Below are positions 32,722-43,381 of a stretch of DNA of 64,000 nt, piece by piece. The DNA is from Streptomyces sp. NRRL F-525. Lineage in GTDB: Bacteria > Actinomycetota > Actinomycetes > Streptomycetales > Streptomycetaceae. The position numbers were made by a program, and so were the translations under genes. Location: positions 372,001 to 436,000 of the forward strand of contig NZ_JNXE01000002.1 of the NCBI RefSeq assembly GCF_000716605.1, given 5' to 3'. Below the pieces are notes generated by a model that saw nothing but the letters and a program-made list of their open reading frames with translations, had not been told where the DNA came from and searched no databases. Position 1 is the stretch's first letter. Each line of letters opens with the position of its first letter.

Positions 32722-33720
32722 ATGGCGAGAGACGGAGCACGTCCCGCCTACGATCCCGCCGGCCACGACACGGCCCTGCGCGCGGCGCTGCAGGATCTGC
32801 GGACCGGGCGCTGGATGGCGATGCGCGGTCTGCTCGCCGGCACCACCCAGTGGTGGCAGTGGACGCAGCGCACCCAGGTCCTGGCGGCAGCGGCGGCCGG
32901 TACCGACGTGGTGCGGGCCTGGCTCGCGGAGGAGCCGGACAGTGTGCCGGGCGCGGTGATGCGGGCCCGGGTCGCGGTGGAGCGCGCGCTGCGGGCGCAC
33001 CGCGAGAAGCACCGTCGTACGCACGAACTGTGGGTCGAGGCCTGGGACGCGAGCGAGAGCGCGACCCGGGTCGCGCCCCACGACCCGGTGCCGTGGGTGT
33101 GTCTGCTGGCGCTCGCGCAGATCGACCGGGACCAGCGCTGGGACGAGCACCGGGCCGAGCCGCCGGAGCCGATGCTGCCGACGGGCCCGTGGGGGCTGCT
33201 GGCCGAGGCCGACCGGCGCGACCCGTTCAACCGCGAGGCGTACCACCGGATGCTGCAGTTCCTGTACGCGCGGGCGTCCTCGGGGCGGCCGACGGAGGCG
33301 GTCGGCTACGCGCACTGGGCGGCGGAGTCGGCGCCGCGGGGTTCCGCGCTGCACGTCCTGCCGCTGTATGTGCGGGTCGAGCGGTACCGGCGCGGCGGTG
33401 GGCAGGACGCCGCGCTCGATCTGCACTGGGTGGCGGAGGACGCCGGCCGTGAGGCGCGCAGCGCCCTGCACCTCTGGTTCGAGCACACGCACATGGCCGA
33501 GCGCTCCCTGCTGGACCTGAACCATCTCGCCCACGCGCTGTGGGGCGCGCTCCAATTCCCGGACGCGGCCCGGGTGTTCGACGCGCTCGGCCCGTACTAC
33601 ACGGCCGTGCCGTGGGCCTACCGCACCCCGCGGCCGGGCGGTCCGGCCCAGGCGGCGGAGGTGTTCGTGCAGGCCCGCGCCCGCTGCCGGGCGGCCCGCG
33701 ATCCCGGTGGGCGCCCCTGA
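32722..33720 (+). CDS. Conserved actinobacterial protein of unknown function (332 aa)
   Basis: I do not recognise a named domain. The protein is soluble, Trp- and Arg-rich and predicted mostly helical, with repeated segments (PHDPVPWVCLLALAQIDRDQ, RRDPFNREAYHRMLQFLYAR, LHVLPLYVRVERYRRGG) that look like degenerate TPR or Sel1-like pairs. A scaffold role is possible. No signal peptide or membrane helix is seen. The ATG after GGCGGACGG is preferred; an in-frame ATG 29 codons upstream would add an Arg-rich extension. It is followed 34 bp later by the APC permease and may be cotranscribed with it. A TATAGT box lies about 105 bp upstream. Confidence 0.6.
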   Translation: MARDGARPAYDPAGHDTALRAALQDLRTGRWMAMRGLLAGTTQWWQWTQRTQVLAAAAAGTDVVRAWLAEEPDSVPGAVMRARVAVERALRAHREKHRRTHELWVEAWDASESATRVAPHDPVPWVCLLALAQIDRDQRWDEHRAEPPEPMLPTGPWGLLAEADRRDPFNREAYHRMLQFLYARASSGRPTEAVGYAHWAAESAPRGSALHVLPLYVRVERYRRGGGQDAALDLHWVAEDAGREARSALHLWFEHTHMAERSLLDLNHLAHALWGALQFPDAARVFDALGPYYTAVPWAYRTPRPGGPAQAAEVFVQARARCRAARDPGGRP

Positions 33721-33754
33721 GACCCCCGCACCCCCCAACCCCGGAGGTTCCGTC

Positions 33755-35275
33755 TTGTCGACCCTCAATTCCGCCGGCGATCAACAGCACGACGAGGAAC
33801 AGCGCCTGCGCGAACTCGGCTACCGGCCGGTGCTCGCCCGCCGCATGGGCGGTTTCGGCAACTTCGCGATCAGCTTCTCGGTGATCTCGATCCTGTCCGG
33901 CTGCATGACCCTGTACGGCTTCGGCATGGGCGCGGGCGGCCCCGCCGTGATGCTGTGGGGCTGGGCGGGCGTGGGCCTGTTCGTGCTCTGCGTGGGCCTA
34001 GCGCTGGCCGAGGTCACCAGCGCGTATCCGACCTCGGGCGCCCTGTACTACATGGCCGACCGGCTCGGCGGCCGCCGCTGGGGCTGGTACACGGGCTGGC
34101 TGAATCTGCTCGGTCTGCTGGGCGCGATCGCCGGTATCGACTACGGCGCGGCCCTGTTCACCGGCGCCTTCGCGAGCATCCAGTGGGGCTTCGAGCCGAC
34201 GCCCGGCAAGACGATGCTGATCTTCCTCGGCATCCTGCTGCTGCACGCGTTACTCAACCTCTTCGGCGTCCGGTTGGTCAGCGTGCTCAACTCGATCAGC
34301 GTCTGGTGGCACCTGGCGGGAGTCGCGGTCATAGTCGGCGCGCTGGCGATCGTCCCGGACCACCACCAGTCGGCGTCCTTCGTGTTCACGAAGTTCGTCA
34401 ACGACACCGGCTGGTCAAATCCCGTGTACGTGGCGGCGATTGGCCTGCTGCTGGCCCAATACACCTTCTCCGGCTACGACGCCTCGGCGCACCTGTCCGA
34501 GGAGACGTCGAACGCGTCGGTGTCGGCGGCACGCGGCATCGTCCGCTCGATCTGGGTCTCGTGGATAGCGGGTTTCGTCCTGCTCGCGGGCCTCACCTTC
34601 GCGATCCAGGACTACGCGGGCACGCAGAACAGCAGCACCGGGGTGCCGCCGGCGCAGATCCTCCTCGACGGCCTCGGCACGGACGGCGCGAGCGCCCTGC
34701 TCCTCGTGGTGATCGTGGCGCAGCTGTTCTGCGGCAACGCCGAGGTCGCCGCGGCCAGCCGCATGGTCTTCGCGTTCAGCCGGGACAAGGCGCTCCCCGG
34801 CTCGGCACTGTGGCGCAAGGTCAGCAGCCGCACGCAGACCCCGGTGGCCGCCGTATGGCTGGCGGTGGTGGCCGCCGGAGTGCTCGCGCTGCCTTCCCTG
34901 TACTCGACGACGGCATACGGCGCGGTCACCGCGATCAACGTCATCGGCATCACCCCCGCGTACGCCATCCCCGTGTTCCTGCGCCTGCGCGCGGGGGACC
35001 GTTTTCAGCCGGGCCCGTGGAGCCTGGGACGGTGGAGCAAGCCGGTCGGCTGGGTCGCGGTCGTCTGGGTGGCGTGCGTCACCGTGCTGTTCTGCCTGCC
35101 GCAGTCCTCGCCGGTCACGGTCGACTCGATGAACTACGCGTCCATCGCCCTCGCCGTCGTCCTGATCCTGGCCAGTGTGTGGTGGTACGTCGCCCGCCGT
35201 TCCTACGGCACCCCGACCACCGCGGCCTACGGCTCCGACCGCGACCAGGCCGAGCTCGCCGAGGGAATCGTCTGA
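33755..35275 (+). CDS. APC-family amino acid or amine permease
   Basis: This 506-residue, 12-TM permease resembles GABA/amino-acid permeases of the amino acid-choline group. It has GGFGNFAISFSVISILSG at the first helix, FSGYDASAHLSEETSNAS near residue 245 (the consensus for this branch) and SRDKALPGSALWRKVSSRTQTP near residue 355. The TTG start follows CCGGAGG. Codon 166 is TTA (34250-34252), so full-length synthesis should depend on the bldA tRNA. The polar C-terminus is cytoplasmic. The substrate is unknown; gamma-aminobutyrate, ethanolamine or polyamines are candidates. Confidence 0.9.
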   Translation: MSTLNSAGDQQHDEEQRLRELGYRPVLARRMGGFGNFAISFSVISILSGCMTLYGFGMGAGGPAVMLWGWAGVGLFVLCVGLALAEVTSAYPTSGALYYMADRLGGRRWGWYTGWLNLLGLLGAIAGIDYGAALFTGAFASIQWGFEPTPGKTMLIFLGILLLHALLNLFGVRLVSVLNSISVWWHLAGVAVIVGALAIVPDHHQSASFVFTKFVNDTGWSNPVYVAAIGLLLAQYTFSGYDASAHLSEETSNASVSAARGIVRSIWVSWIAGFVLLAGLTFAIQDYAGTQNSSTGVPPAQILLDGLGTDGASALLLVVIVAQLFCGNAEVAAASRMVFAFSRDKALPGSALWRKVSSRTQTPVAAVWLAVVAAGVLALPSLYSTTAYGAVTAINVIGITPAYAIPVFLRLRAGDRFQPGPWSLGRWSKPVGWVAVVWVACVTVLFCLPQSSPVTVDSMNYASIALAVVLILASVWWYVARRSYGTPTTAAYGSDRDQAELAEGIV

Positions 35276-35415
35276 AAGCCGTGCTCACAGCCCCGGACGA
35301 GGTACGAACTCCCCGTCCGGATACGGCAGGATGAGCGGTCGCGCCGGTCGGAGAACCGTTCCGGCCGACGCGACCGCACTACCAGCAATGCCCGTACTTC
35401 GAGCAGGTGGACAAC

Positions 35416-35487
35416 GTGACGACTCTTCACATCCGGCCGTCGGCGGCGCCCTTCGCCACCGTTTCTCTCCCCGGAGGTGACCGGTGA
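35416..35487 (+). CDS. Possible short upstream ORF coupled to the MscS gene (23 aa)
   Basis: A GTG preceded by AGGTGG at five to six bases opens a 23-codon frame (TTLHIRPSAAPFATVSLPGG). Its stop overlaps the GTG start of the channel gene as GTGA. Either it is a translated leader that controls the channel, or the overlap is chance. No family was recognised. Confidence 0.35.
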   Translation: MTTLHIRPSAAPFATVSLPGGDR

Positions 35488-36596
35488 ACCGCACGCCCAC
35501 CCTGGACGACTTCATGCTCGCCGGAATAGCGCTGGCCTCGGGCCTGTTGGCGGCGTTCCTGCTGCGGATACTGCTGCGCTGGCTCGGCAAGCACGCCGAC
35601 CGCACCCGCTGGAGCGGCGACGACGTGATGGTCGACGCGCTGCGCAGCGTCCTGCCGTGGTCGGCGGTCATCGGCAGCGCGGCGGTCGCCGGGGCGGTGC
35701 TGCCGCTGACGCACACGGTCCAGCACCAGGTGAACCAGACCCTTCAGGTGCTGATCATCCTGGCCGTGACGGTGTCGGCGGCCCGGGTGATAGCGGGACT
35801 GGTCCGGGCGGTCACCAACTCCCGCTCCGGGGTGGCCGGTTCGGCCACGATCTTCGTCAACATCACCCGGATACTGGTCCTGGCCATCGGCTTCCTGGTG
35901 ATGCTCCAGACGCTGGGCATCTCGATAGCGCCCATGCTCACCGCCCTGGGCGTCGGCGGTCTCGCCGTCGCGCTGGCTCTTCAGGACACCCTCGCGAACC
36001 TGTTCGCGGGCATCCACATCCTCGCCTCGAAGACCGTGCAGCCCGGCGACTACATCAAGCTGAGCAGCGGCGAGGAGGGCTACGTCGAGGACATCAACTG
36101 GCGTCAGACGACGGTACGGGCGCTCTCCAACAACCTCGTGGTGATACCGAACGGCCAGCTCGCCAAGACGAACATGACCAACTTCATGCGTCCCGAGCAG
36201 GAGTTGACGATCCTGGTCCAGGTGGGCGTCGGCTACGACAGCGACCTGGAGCATGTCGAGGAGGTGACCATGGAGGTCATCGCCGAGGTCATGACCGACA
36301 TCACCGGCGCGATCCCGGAGCACGAACCGGCCATCCGCTTCCACACGTTCGGCGACTCCAGGATCGGCTTCACGGTGATCCTCGGTGTCGGGGAGTTCAG
36401 CGACCAGTTCCGCATCAAGCACGAGTTCATCAAGCGCCTGCACAAGCGCTACCGCGCCGAGGGCATCCGCATCCCGGCGCCGACCCGCACGGTGGCACTC
36501 CAGCAGGGGTCGCTCCCACCGGGGGCTGTCGGCATACCGCAACAGCGGATCCCCGAGGACGAGCCGGGCGAAGTCCCCTCCACCCGGCTCGACTGA
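35484..36596 (+). CDS. MscS-family mechanosensitive ion channel
   Basis: This 370-residue membrane protein has about four N-terminal hydrophobic segments, followed by the pore helix and beta domain typical of MscS: TALGVGGLAVALALQDTLAN near residue 155, NLFAGIHILASKTVQPGDYI, and VVIPNGQLAKTNMTNF near residue 218. The C-terminal alpha/beta cytoplasmic cage follows and ends in a Pro/Arg-rich tail. It should release solutes on hypo-osmotic shock. CCGGAGG precedes the GTG start. Convergent with the M1 peptidase gene, with only 18 bp between stops. Confidence 0.93.
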   Translation: MNRTPTLDDFMLAGIALASGLLAAFLLRILLRWLGKHADRTRWSGDDVMVDALRSVLPWSAVIGSAAVAGAVLPLTHTVQHQVNQTLQVLIILAVTVSAARVIAGLVRAVTNSRSGVAGSATIFVNITRILVLAIGFLVMLQTLGISIAPMLTALGVGGLAVALALQDTLANLFAGIHILASKTVQPGDYIKLSSGEEGYVEDINWRQTTVRALSNNLVVIPNGQLAKTNMTNFMRPEQELTILVQVGVGYDSDLEHVEEVTMEVIAEVMTDITGAIPEHEPAIRFHTFGDSRIGFTVILGVGEFSDQFRIKHEFIKRLHKRYRAEGIRIPAPTRTVALQQGSLPPGAVGIPQQRIPEDEPGEVPSTRLD

Positions 36597-36614
36597 CCTG
36601 ACCGGTCAACTCCC

Positions 36615-38186
36615 TCAGAGGGTCGCCGAGTTGTCGCGGTAGTGCCCGCCGTTCCGGCTGTGCGGGACGGTGAGGGACGGGTTCACGGGCGTCACCGTCC
36701 AGTCCGGATGACCGGGCATGCGCGGCGTCGCCGTACCGTACAGCCAGTCCCGCAGGAAGCCGGACAGGTCCTGGCGGGCGATCTTCGACGCGACGGCAAT
36801 GTAGTCCTCCGTCGTCGCCGAGGAGTCGCGGTACCGGGCGAGGAAGGCGCGCTCGACGGCGTGGAAGGTGTCCTCGCCGATGAACTCCCGCAGGGCGTAC
36901 AGGACCAGGACGCCGCCCAAGTAACGCTGGTCGTCGAAGAGGTTGACCGCGTTCGGGGCGGCGACAGGGCCCGAGTCGTGGCGCCACTGGTCGCCGCGCG
37001 CGTAGGTGTCCTTCATGCGGGCGTCCATCGTGGTGAGGCCGAGGGAGTCGGGCCAGCCGCGCTCGTAGCGGTAGAGGAGTCCGTAGAAGTCGGCGTGGCC
37101 CTCGTTCAGCCAGAGGTCGGCCCAGGTGGCGGGGCTGACGCTGTTGCCGAACCAGGAGTGGACCAGCTCGTGCATCATGTGCGAGCCGATCTTGCTCTCC
37201 GCCTGGAGCAGGAAGTTCGGCTTGTACAGGGTGAGGGTCTGGGTCTCAAGTCCCGTGAAATCAAAGGCGTTCGGGGCGTCCGAGTTGCAGGGCAGCAGTC
37301 CGTACGTCTCGAACGGGTAGGCCCCCAGGCGCTGTTCGAGCCACTCGACGAGGCCGGGGGTCAGCGCGAGCGCCGGTTCCAGGGCGGCGGCGCGCGCGGT
37401 CGGCACGACGTCCCGCAGCCGCAGCCCGTGCGGGCCCTGCCGCTCCTTGATCACGTAGTCGCCGACGGTGATCTGCACCAGCTCGGTCGCCATCGGTGAG
37501 CGCGAGCGGTAGCTGAACGCGGTCCGGTCGCCGTCCAGCCGCTCGGTGCACACCAGTTGACCGTTCGCGACCCCGCGCAGCCCGTCCGGGACGGTGATCC
37601 GGAACGTGAAGTCGGCCTTGTCGCTGGGGTGGTCGTTGCAGGGGAAGACGGTGTGTGCCAGGTTCGGCTGACCGCACACCGCGAAACCGTCGGGGGTGAT
37701 GACCCAGCCGCCGGTGGGCGCGGCGGCGCGGGCCGGGTCGACGGAGTACTCCATGCAGACGGTGACCCGGGCCCTCGCCGGGAGCGTCCTGGCGGGCGTG
37801 ATCCGCAGCTTCTCGCCGGCCTGCTCGAAGTCGGCCCCACGGCCCTGGACGCGGACCGTGCCGATGTCGAGGCCGAGGGCGTCGAGGGAGAACCGGGTCA
37901 GGGCTTCGGTCGTGCGGAGTTCGATCGTGGCCGTGCCGTCGACGAGCTTGGTCGTCGGATCGTAGGCGAGGTCGAGGTCGTAGGAGAGGACTCGGTAGCC
38001 GTCGTTGCCGAGACTCGGGTACACCGGGTCGTCGAGGGTCTCGGCGCCCTCGGTGCCGTGCCCCCGTCCGGTCGTCCCGTCACCGTTCCCCCGTCCGGCC
38101 GCGAAGGCCGGGGAACCCGCGGTCAGTGCCGTGGCCGTACCGATCAGGGCGGCCACCGGGGCCGTCACTCTGGTGCGATATCTCAT
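36615..38186 (-). CDS. Secreted M1-family zinc metallopeptidase
   Basis: This 523-residue exported protein has a signal peptide (ALIGTATALTAGSPAFAAG) ending in AFA-A near residue 30. A Gly-rich spacer follows, then the M1 beta-sandwich N-domain and thermolysin-like catalytic domain. The zinc site is HELVHSW (about residues 339-345) plus the downstream Glu in WLNEGHADFYG (about residue 362), where most relatives have NEGFA. The exopeptidase GAMEN motif is not obvious, so aminopeptidase activity is less certain than zinc binding. It is divergent from icd. A role in extracellular peptide degradation is likely. Confidence 0.9.
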   Translation of the reverse strand: MRYRTRVTAPVAALIGTATALTAGSPAFAAGRGNGDGTTGRGHGTEGAETLDDPVYPSLGNDGYRVLSYDLDLAYDPTTKLVDGTATIELRTTEALTRFSLDALGLDIGTVRVQGRGADFEQAGEKLRITPARTLPARARVTVCMEYSVDPARAAAPTGGWVITPDGFAVCGQPNLAHTVFPCNDHPSDKADFTFRITVPDGLRGVANGQLVCTERLDGDRTAFSYRSRSPMATELVQITVGDYVIKERQGPHGLRLRDVVPTARAAALEPALALTPGLVEWLEQRLGAYPFETYGLLPCNSDAPNAFDFTGLETQTLTLYKPNFLLQAESKIGSHMMHELVHSWFGNSVSPATWADLWLNEGHADFYGLLYRYERGWPDSLGLTTMDARMKDTYARGDQWRHDSGPVAAPNAVNLFDDQRYLGGVLVLYALREFIGEDTFHAVERAFLARYRDSSATTEDYIAVASKIARQDLSGFLRDWLYGTATPRMPGHPDWTVTPVNPSLTVPHSRNGGHYRDNSATL

Positions 38187-38396
38187 GATCCGCTTTCGCT
38201 CGGGCGGCCGGGTGGTCAGCTCCGGCCGTCGGTCAGTAAAGGCGATCCACCCCGTACTGACTACCGAACCGGTCGGTCGGTTGCCCTCGCTGGACGCGCG
38301 GGTCCTCGCACGGTGCGGACGGACCGCTGTCGAGGGGGACCGGATGAGGAGATATCTTGATGTCGAGCAATGTTGCAGACGTGGAGCGGAGCACCG
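38187..38396. promoter_or_regulatory. Divergent promoter region of the M1 peptidase and icd genes
   Basis: This 210-bp gap contains ATATCTTGATGTCGAG near 38350-38366, a partly symmetric element (TCTTGA and TCGAG around TG) close to the icd start that may be a regulator site. The icd ribosome site is GGAGCGGAG. No clear -35/-10 pair was found. Confidence 0.4.
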
Positions 38397-40616
<2,220 letters not shown>

Positions 40617-40642
40617 CGCGGCGAGCCCGAGGGCTCTTGTCG

Positions 40643-40681
40643 ACCGCTGCCCCGGCCGGGTTCTCCGGCCGGGGCAGCGGT
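40643..40681 (+). terminator. icd terminator
   Basis: A perfect 17-bp stem (ACCGCTGCCCCGGCCGG and complement) with a 5-base loop lies 26 bp after the icd stop. It lacks a T-tract but is extremely stable. It may also serve the convergent DUF5713 gene. Confidence 0.82.
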
Positions 40682-40790
40682 GTTCCGCGGAGCGGGCGCC
40701 CAAGTACTCCGCCGGCTGCCTGTCCCGGCCAGGACTACGACCCGCCGCACTCACCAGCCCCCGGGCAACACCCACCACCACCCACACCCC

Positions 40791-41132
40791 TCACCAGTCC
40801 CGCACCGCGATCAACTCCTCCACGTCCGCGTCCGCGAAGCCGTACGCGTTCGCCACGAACCAGAAGTCCTCCGCTATCTCCTCACGCGCCACCGTCTCGA
40901 TCTCGCTGTCGGCCGCCTCGAAGGCGTCCTGAAGCCCGTTGAACTCCTCGGTGGCGACCTCGGTGAGGGCGTACAGCGCGGCCAGGTCCGCGGGCCGCTC
41001 GGTCTCGATGCGCTCGCACAGGCGCAGGAGGATGGCCTTGCCGAGGTCGACGACGTGGTCGGGGTAGTACGCGTCCCGGTACAGCGCGCGCAGGAAGGCG
41101 TGCTCGGTGATCTGCTCGTTGCTGACGGGCAT
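40791..41132 (-). CDS. DUF5713 family protein (113 aa)
   Basis: A small soluble helical protein matching the DUF5713 pattern: HAFLRALYRDAYYPDHVVDL at the N-terminus, then KAILLRLCERI, ATEEFNGLQDAFEAADSEIE, and FWFVANAYGFADADVEELIA with a terminal AVRDW. The family occurs widely in bacteria without a known function. GGGGGAG precedes the ATG. It is divergent from the N-formylglutamate amidohydrolase gene (84 bp between starts), so a shared promoter region is likely. Confidence 0.85.
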   Translation of the reverse strand: MPVSNEQITEHAFLRALYRDAYYPDHVVDLGKAILLRLCERIETERPADLAALYALTEVATEEFNGLQDAFEAADSEIETVAREEIAEDFWFVANAYGFADADVEELIAVRDW

Positions 41133-41216
41133 GGTGGTGCTCCCCCGGTCCGTGATCGTCGCTGCGGATACCTTGATCCTGCACCACGCCACTGACAACG
41201 CCCCCGGGAGCCGCCC

Positions 41217-42029
41217 GTGTCCCCCACCGCGCCGTCCGCCGGACCGTCCTTCGAGCTGCTGTCCGGCGCCGCCGAATCCCCCGTGATCCTCCATGTCCCG
41301 CACTCCGCACGGGAGATACCGGCCGACGTCCGCGCGGACATCCTGCTGGACGACCCGGCACTGGAACGCGAACTCGACCACATCACCGACAGCCACACCG
41401 CGCGGATCGCCGCCGAGGCGGCACGCGCGTGTGCGGTCGCCCCCTGGCGGTTCGTGAACCGGCTCTCGCGCCTGGTCGTCGATCCGGAACGCTTCCCGGA
41501 CGAGCGCGAGGAGATGCTCTCCGTCGGCATGGGCGCGGTCTACACCCGCACCACCCACCACGCCGATCTACGGCCCGCCGACCACGACCCCGAGCCACTG
41601 ATCGCCCGCTACTTCCGGCCGTACGCCCGCGCCATGACGGAGGCGGTCGCCGACCGCCTCGCCGCCACCGGCCGGGCCGTCGTCATCGACCTGCACTCCT
41701 ACCCCACCGCCCCGCTCCCCTACGAACTCCACGGCACCGGCCCCCGGCCTCCCGTCTGCCTGGGCACCGACACCCTCCACACCCCGCCCGCACTGCTGTC
41801 GGCGGCCCGCGAGGCCTTCGCGGAGTGCGGGGAGATCGGGCTCGACAGCCCGTTCATCGGTACGTACGTACCGCTGGAGTTCTACGGCAAGGAGCCCGCG
41901 GTCGGCGCCCTGATGGTGGAGATCCGCCGGGACACGTACATGACGGAGCCCGGCGGGACGGCTGACGGCCCCGGAGTCGCCCGGCTCGCCTCCGCACTGG
42001 CGACGTTCATGGACGCCGTGTCCGAGTAG
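41217..42029 (+). CDS. N-formylglutamate amidohydrolase-family protein
   Basis: This 270-residue member of the HutG2/FGase family hydrolyses N-formyl-glutamate or similar N-acyl amino acids. Family marks are VILHVPHSAREIP at residues 23-35, a central VVIDLHSYPTAPLPYE with the expected metal His near residue 160, and GALMVEIRRDTYM near residue 230. No other histidine-degradation gene is near, so it may act outside Hut or belong to the Glu/amino-acid scavenging group. The GTG start is the first in frame after the divergent promoter region. A P450 gene follows 64 bp later in the same direction. Confidence 0.88.
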   Translation: MSPTAPSAGPSFELLSGAAESPVILHVPHSAREIPADVRADILLDDPALERELDHITDSHTARIAAEAARACAVAPWRFVNRLSRLVVDPERFPDEREEMLSVGMGAVYTRTTHHADLRPADHDPEPLIARYFRPYARAMTEAVADRLAATGRAVVIDLHSYPTAPLPYELHGTGPRPPVCLGTDTLHTPPALLSAAREAFAECGEIGLDSPFIGTYVPLEFYGKEPAVGALMVEIRRDTYMTEPGGTADGPGVARLASALATFMDAVSE

Positions 42030-42093
42030 CGCCCTGCCTCCGGCTGGAGCACTCCCGCAGGACAGGCGGGCGGGAGCGTACGAGGGTGGACGC

Positions 42094-43317
42094 ATGACCG
42101 AGGAGACCACCACGCTGACCGGCCAGGCCCCGCCCCCCGTCCGGGACTGGCCCCCGCTCGACCTGACCGGGACGGAGTTCGACCCGGTCCTCGCGGAGCT
42201 GATGCGCGAGGGCCCGCTGACCCGGATCCGGCTGCCGCACGGCGAGGGCTGGGCGTGGCTGGCCACCCGCTACGACGACGTGAAGATGATCACCAACGAT
42301 CCGCGGTTCGGCCGCGCGGAGGTCACCACACGCCAAGTGACGCGCATGGCCCCGCACTTCAAGCCCCGCCCGGGCTCCCTCGCCTTCGCCGACCAGCCCG
42401 ACCACAACCGGCTGCGCAAGGCGATCGCGGGCGCGTTCACCGTCGGCGCGATGAAACAGCTGCGGCCCCGCGCGCAGTCACTGCTCGACACGCTGGTCGA
42501 CGGGGTCGTGGCCGACGGACCGCCCGCCGACCTGATCGAGCGGGTCCTCGAACCGTTCCCGATCGCCGTGGTCAGCGAGGTCATGGGCGTGCCCGACGCG
42601 GACCGGGAGCAGGTGCACGCGTGGACGCGGCAGATCATCTCCACGTCCGGCGGCGCCGAGGCCGCCGACCGCGCCAAGCAGGGCATGTACGCGTGGATCA
42701 CCGACACGATCCGCGCCCGCGCCGAGAGCGACGGCACCGACGTGTACTCGCTGCTCGGCGGCGCCGTGGCCCGGGGTGAGATCAGCGAGGAGGAGGCGTC
42801 CGGTGTGGCGGGCCCGCTGCAGATCGGCGGGGAGGCGGTCACCCACAACTGCGGCCAGATGCTGTACCTGATGCTCACCCGCCCCGAGCTGCTGGAGCGG
42901 CTGCGCGGTCAACCGGACTGCAGGGGCGCCGCGTTGGACGAACTCCTGCGCTACATCCCGCACCGCTCCTCGGTCGGCCTGGCCCGGATCGCCCTGGAGG
43001 ACGTCGAGTTGCACGGCCTGCGCATCAGCGCAGGCGATCCGGTCTACGTCTCCTACCTCGCCGCCAACCGCGACCCGGCCGTCTTCCCGGACCCGGACCG
43101 CATCGACGTCGACCGCGATCCCAACCCGCACCTGGCGCTCGGCAACGGCTCGCACTACTGCACCGGCGCCGTACTGGCCCGTCTCCAGACCGAACTCCTC
43201 GTCGACACTCTGCTGGACCGCCTGCCGGGACTCCAACTCGCCGTCCCCGCCGAGGAGATCGTCTGGCGCCGGAAGACGATGATCCGGGGGCCGCAGACGT
43301 TGCCTGTGACCTGGTAG
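42094..43317 (+). CDS. Cytochrome P450, CYP158A-like (biflaviolin synthase family)
   Basis: This 407-residue soluble P450 has the I-helix LQIGGEAVTHNCGQM, where GGEAVT replaces the usual AGxxT, the ExxR motif in DELLRYIPHR, and the heme loop ALGNGSHYCTGAVLAR with axial Cys. The N-terminus (PPVRDWPPLDLTGTEFDPV) and C-terminus (RRKTMIRGPQTLPVTW) closely resemble S. coelicolor CYP158A1/A2 as I remember them; those couple two flaviolin molecules. The usual partner, the type III polyketide synthase RppA, is absent in this window. The heme-loop Phe is Leu here. Ferredoxin partners are not adjacent. Confidence 0.9.
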   Translation: MTEETTTLTGQAPPPVRDWPPLDLTGTEFDPVLAELMREGPLTRIRLPHGEGWAWLATRYDDVKMITNDPRFGRAEVTTRQVTRMAPHFKPRPGSLAFADQPDHNRLRKAIAGAFTVGAMKQLRPRAQSLLDTLVDGVVADGPPADLIERVLEPFPIAVVSEVMGVPDADREQVHAWTRQIISTSGGAEAADRAKQGMYAWITDTIRARAESDGTDVYSLLGGAVARGEISEEEASGVAGPLQIGGEAVTHNCGQMLYLMLTRPELLERLRGQPDCRGAALDELLRYIPHRSSVGLARIALEDVELHGLRISAGDPVYVSYLAANRDPAVFPDPDRIDVDRDPNPHLALGNGSHYCTGAVLARLQTELLVDTLLDRLPGLQLAVPAEEIVWRRKTMIRGPQTLPVTW

Positions 43318-43339
43318 GCCGAAGTCTCTGAATCGCCGG

Positions 43340-43373
43340 GCGCGAGGCAGGTGTACCAACACCCGCCTCGCGC
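43340..43373. terminator. Terminator between P450 and the acidic small-protein gene
   Basis: A 15-bp stem with one mismatch (GCGCGAGGCAGGTGT against ACACCCGCCTCGCGC) around a 4-base loop lies between two convergent stops. Confidence 0.8.
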
Positions 43374-43381
43374 ACCGGTGT

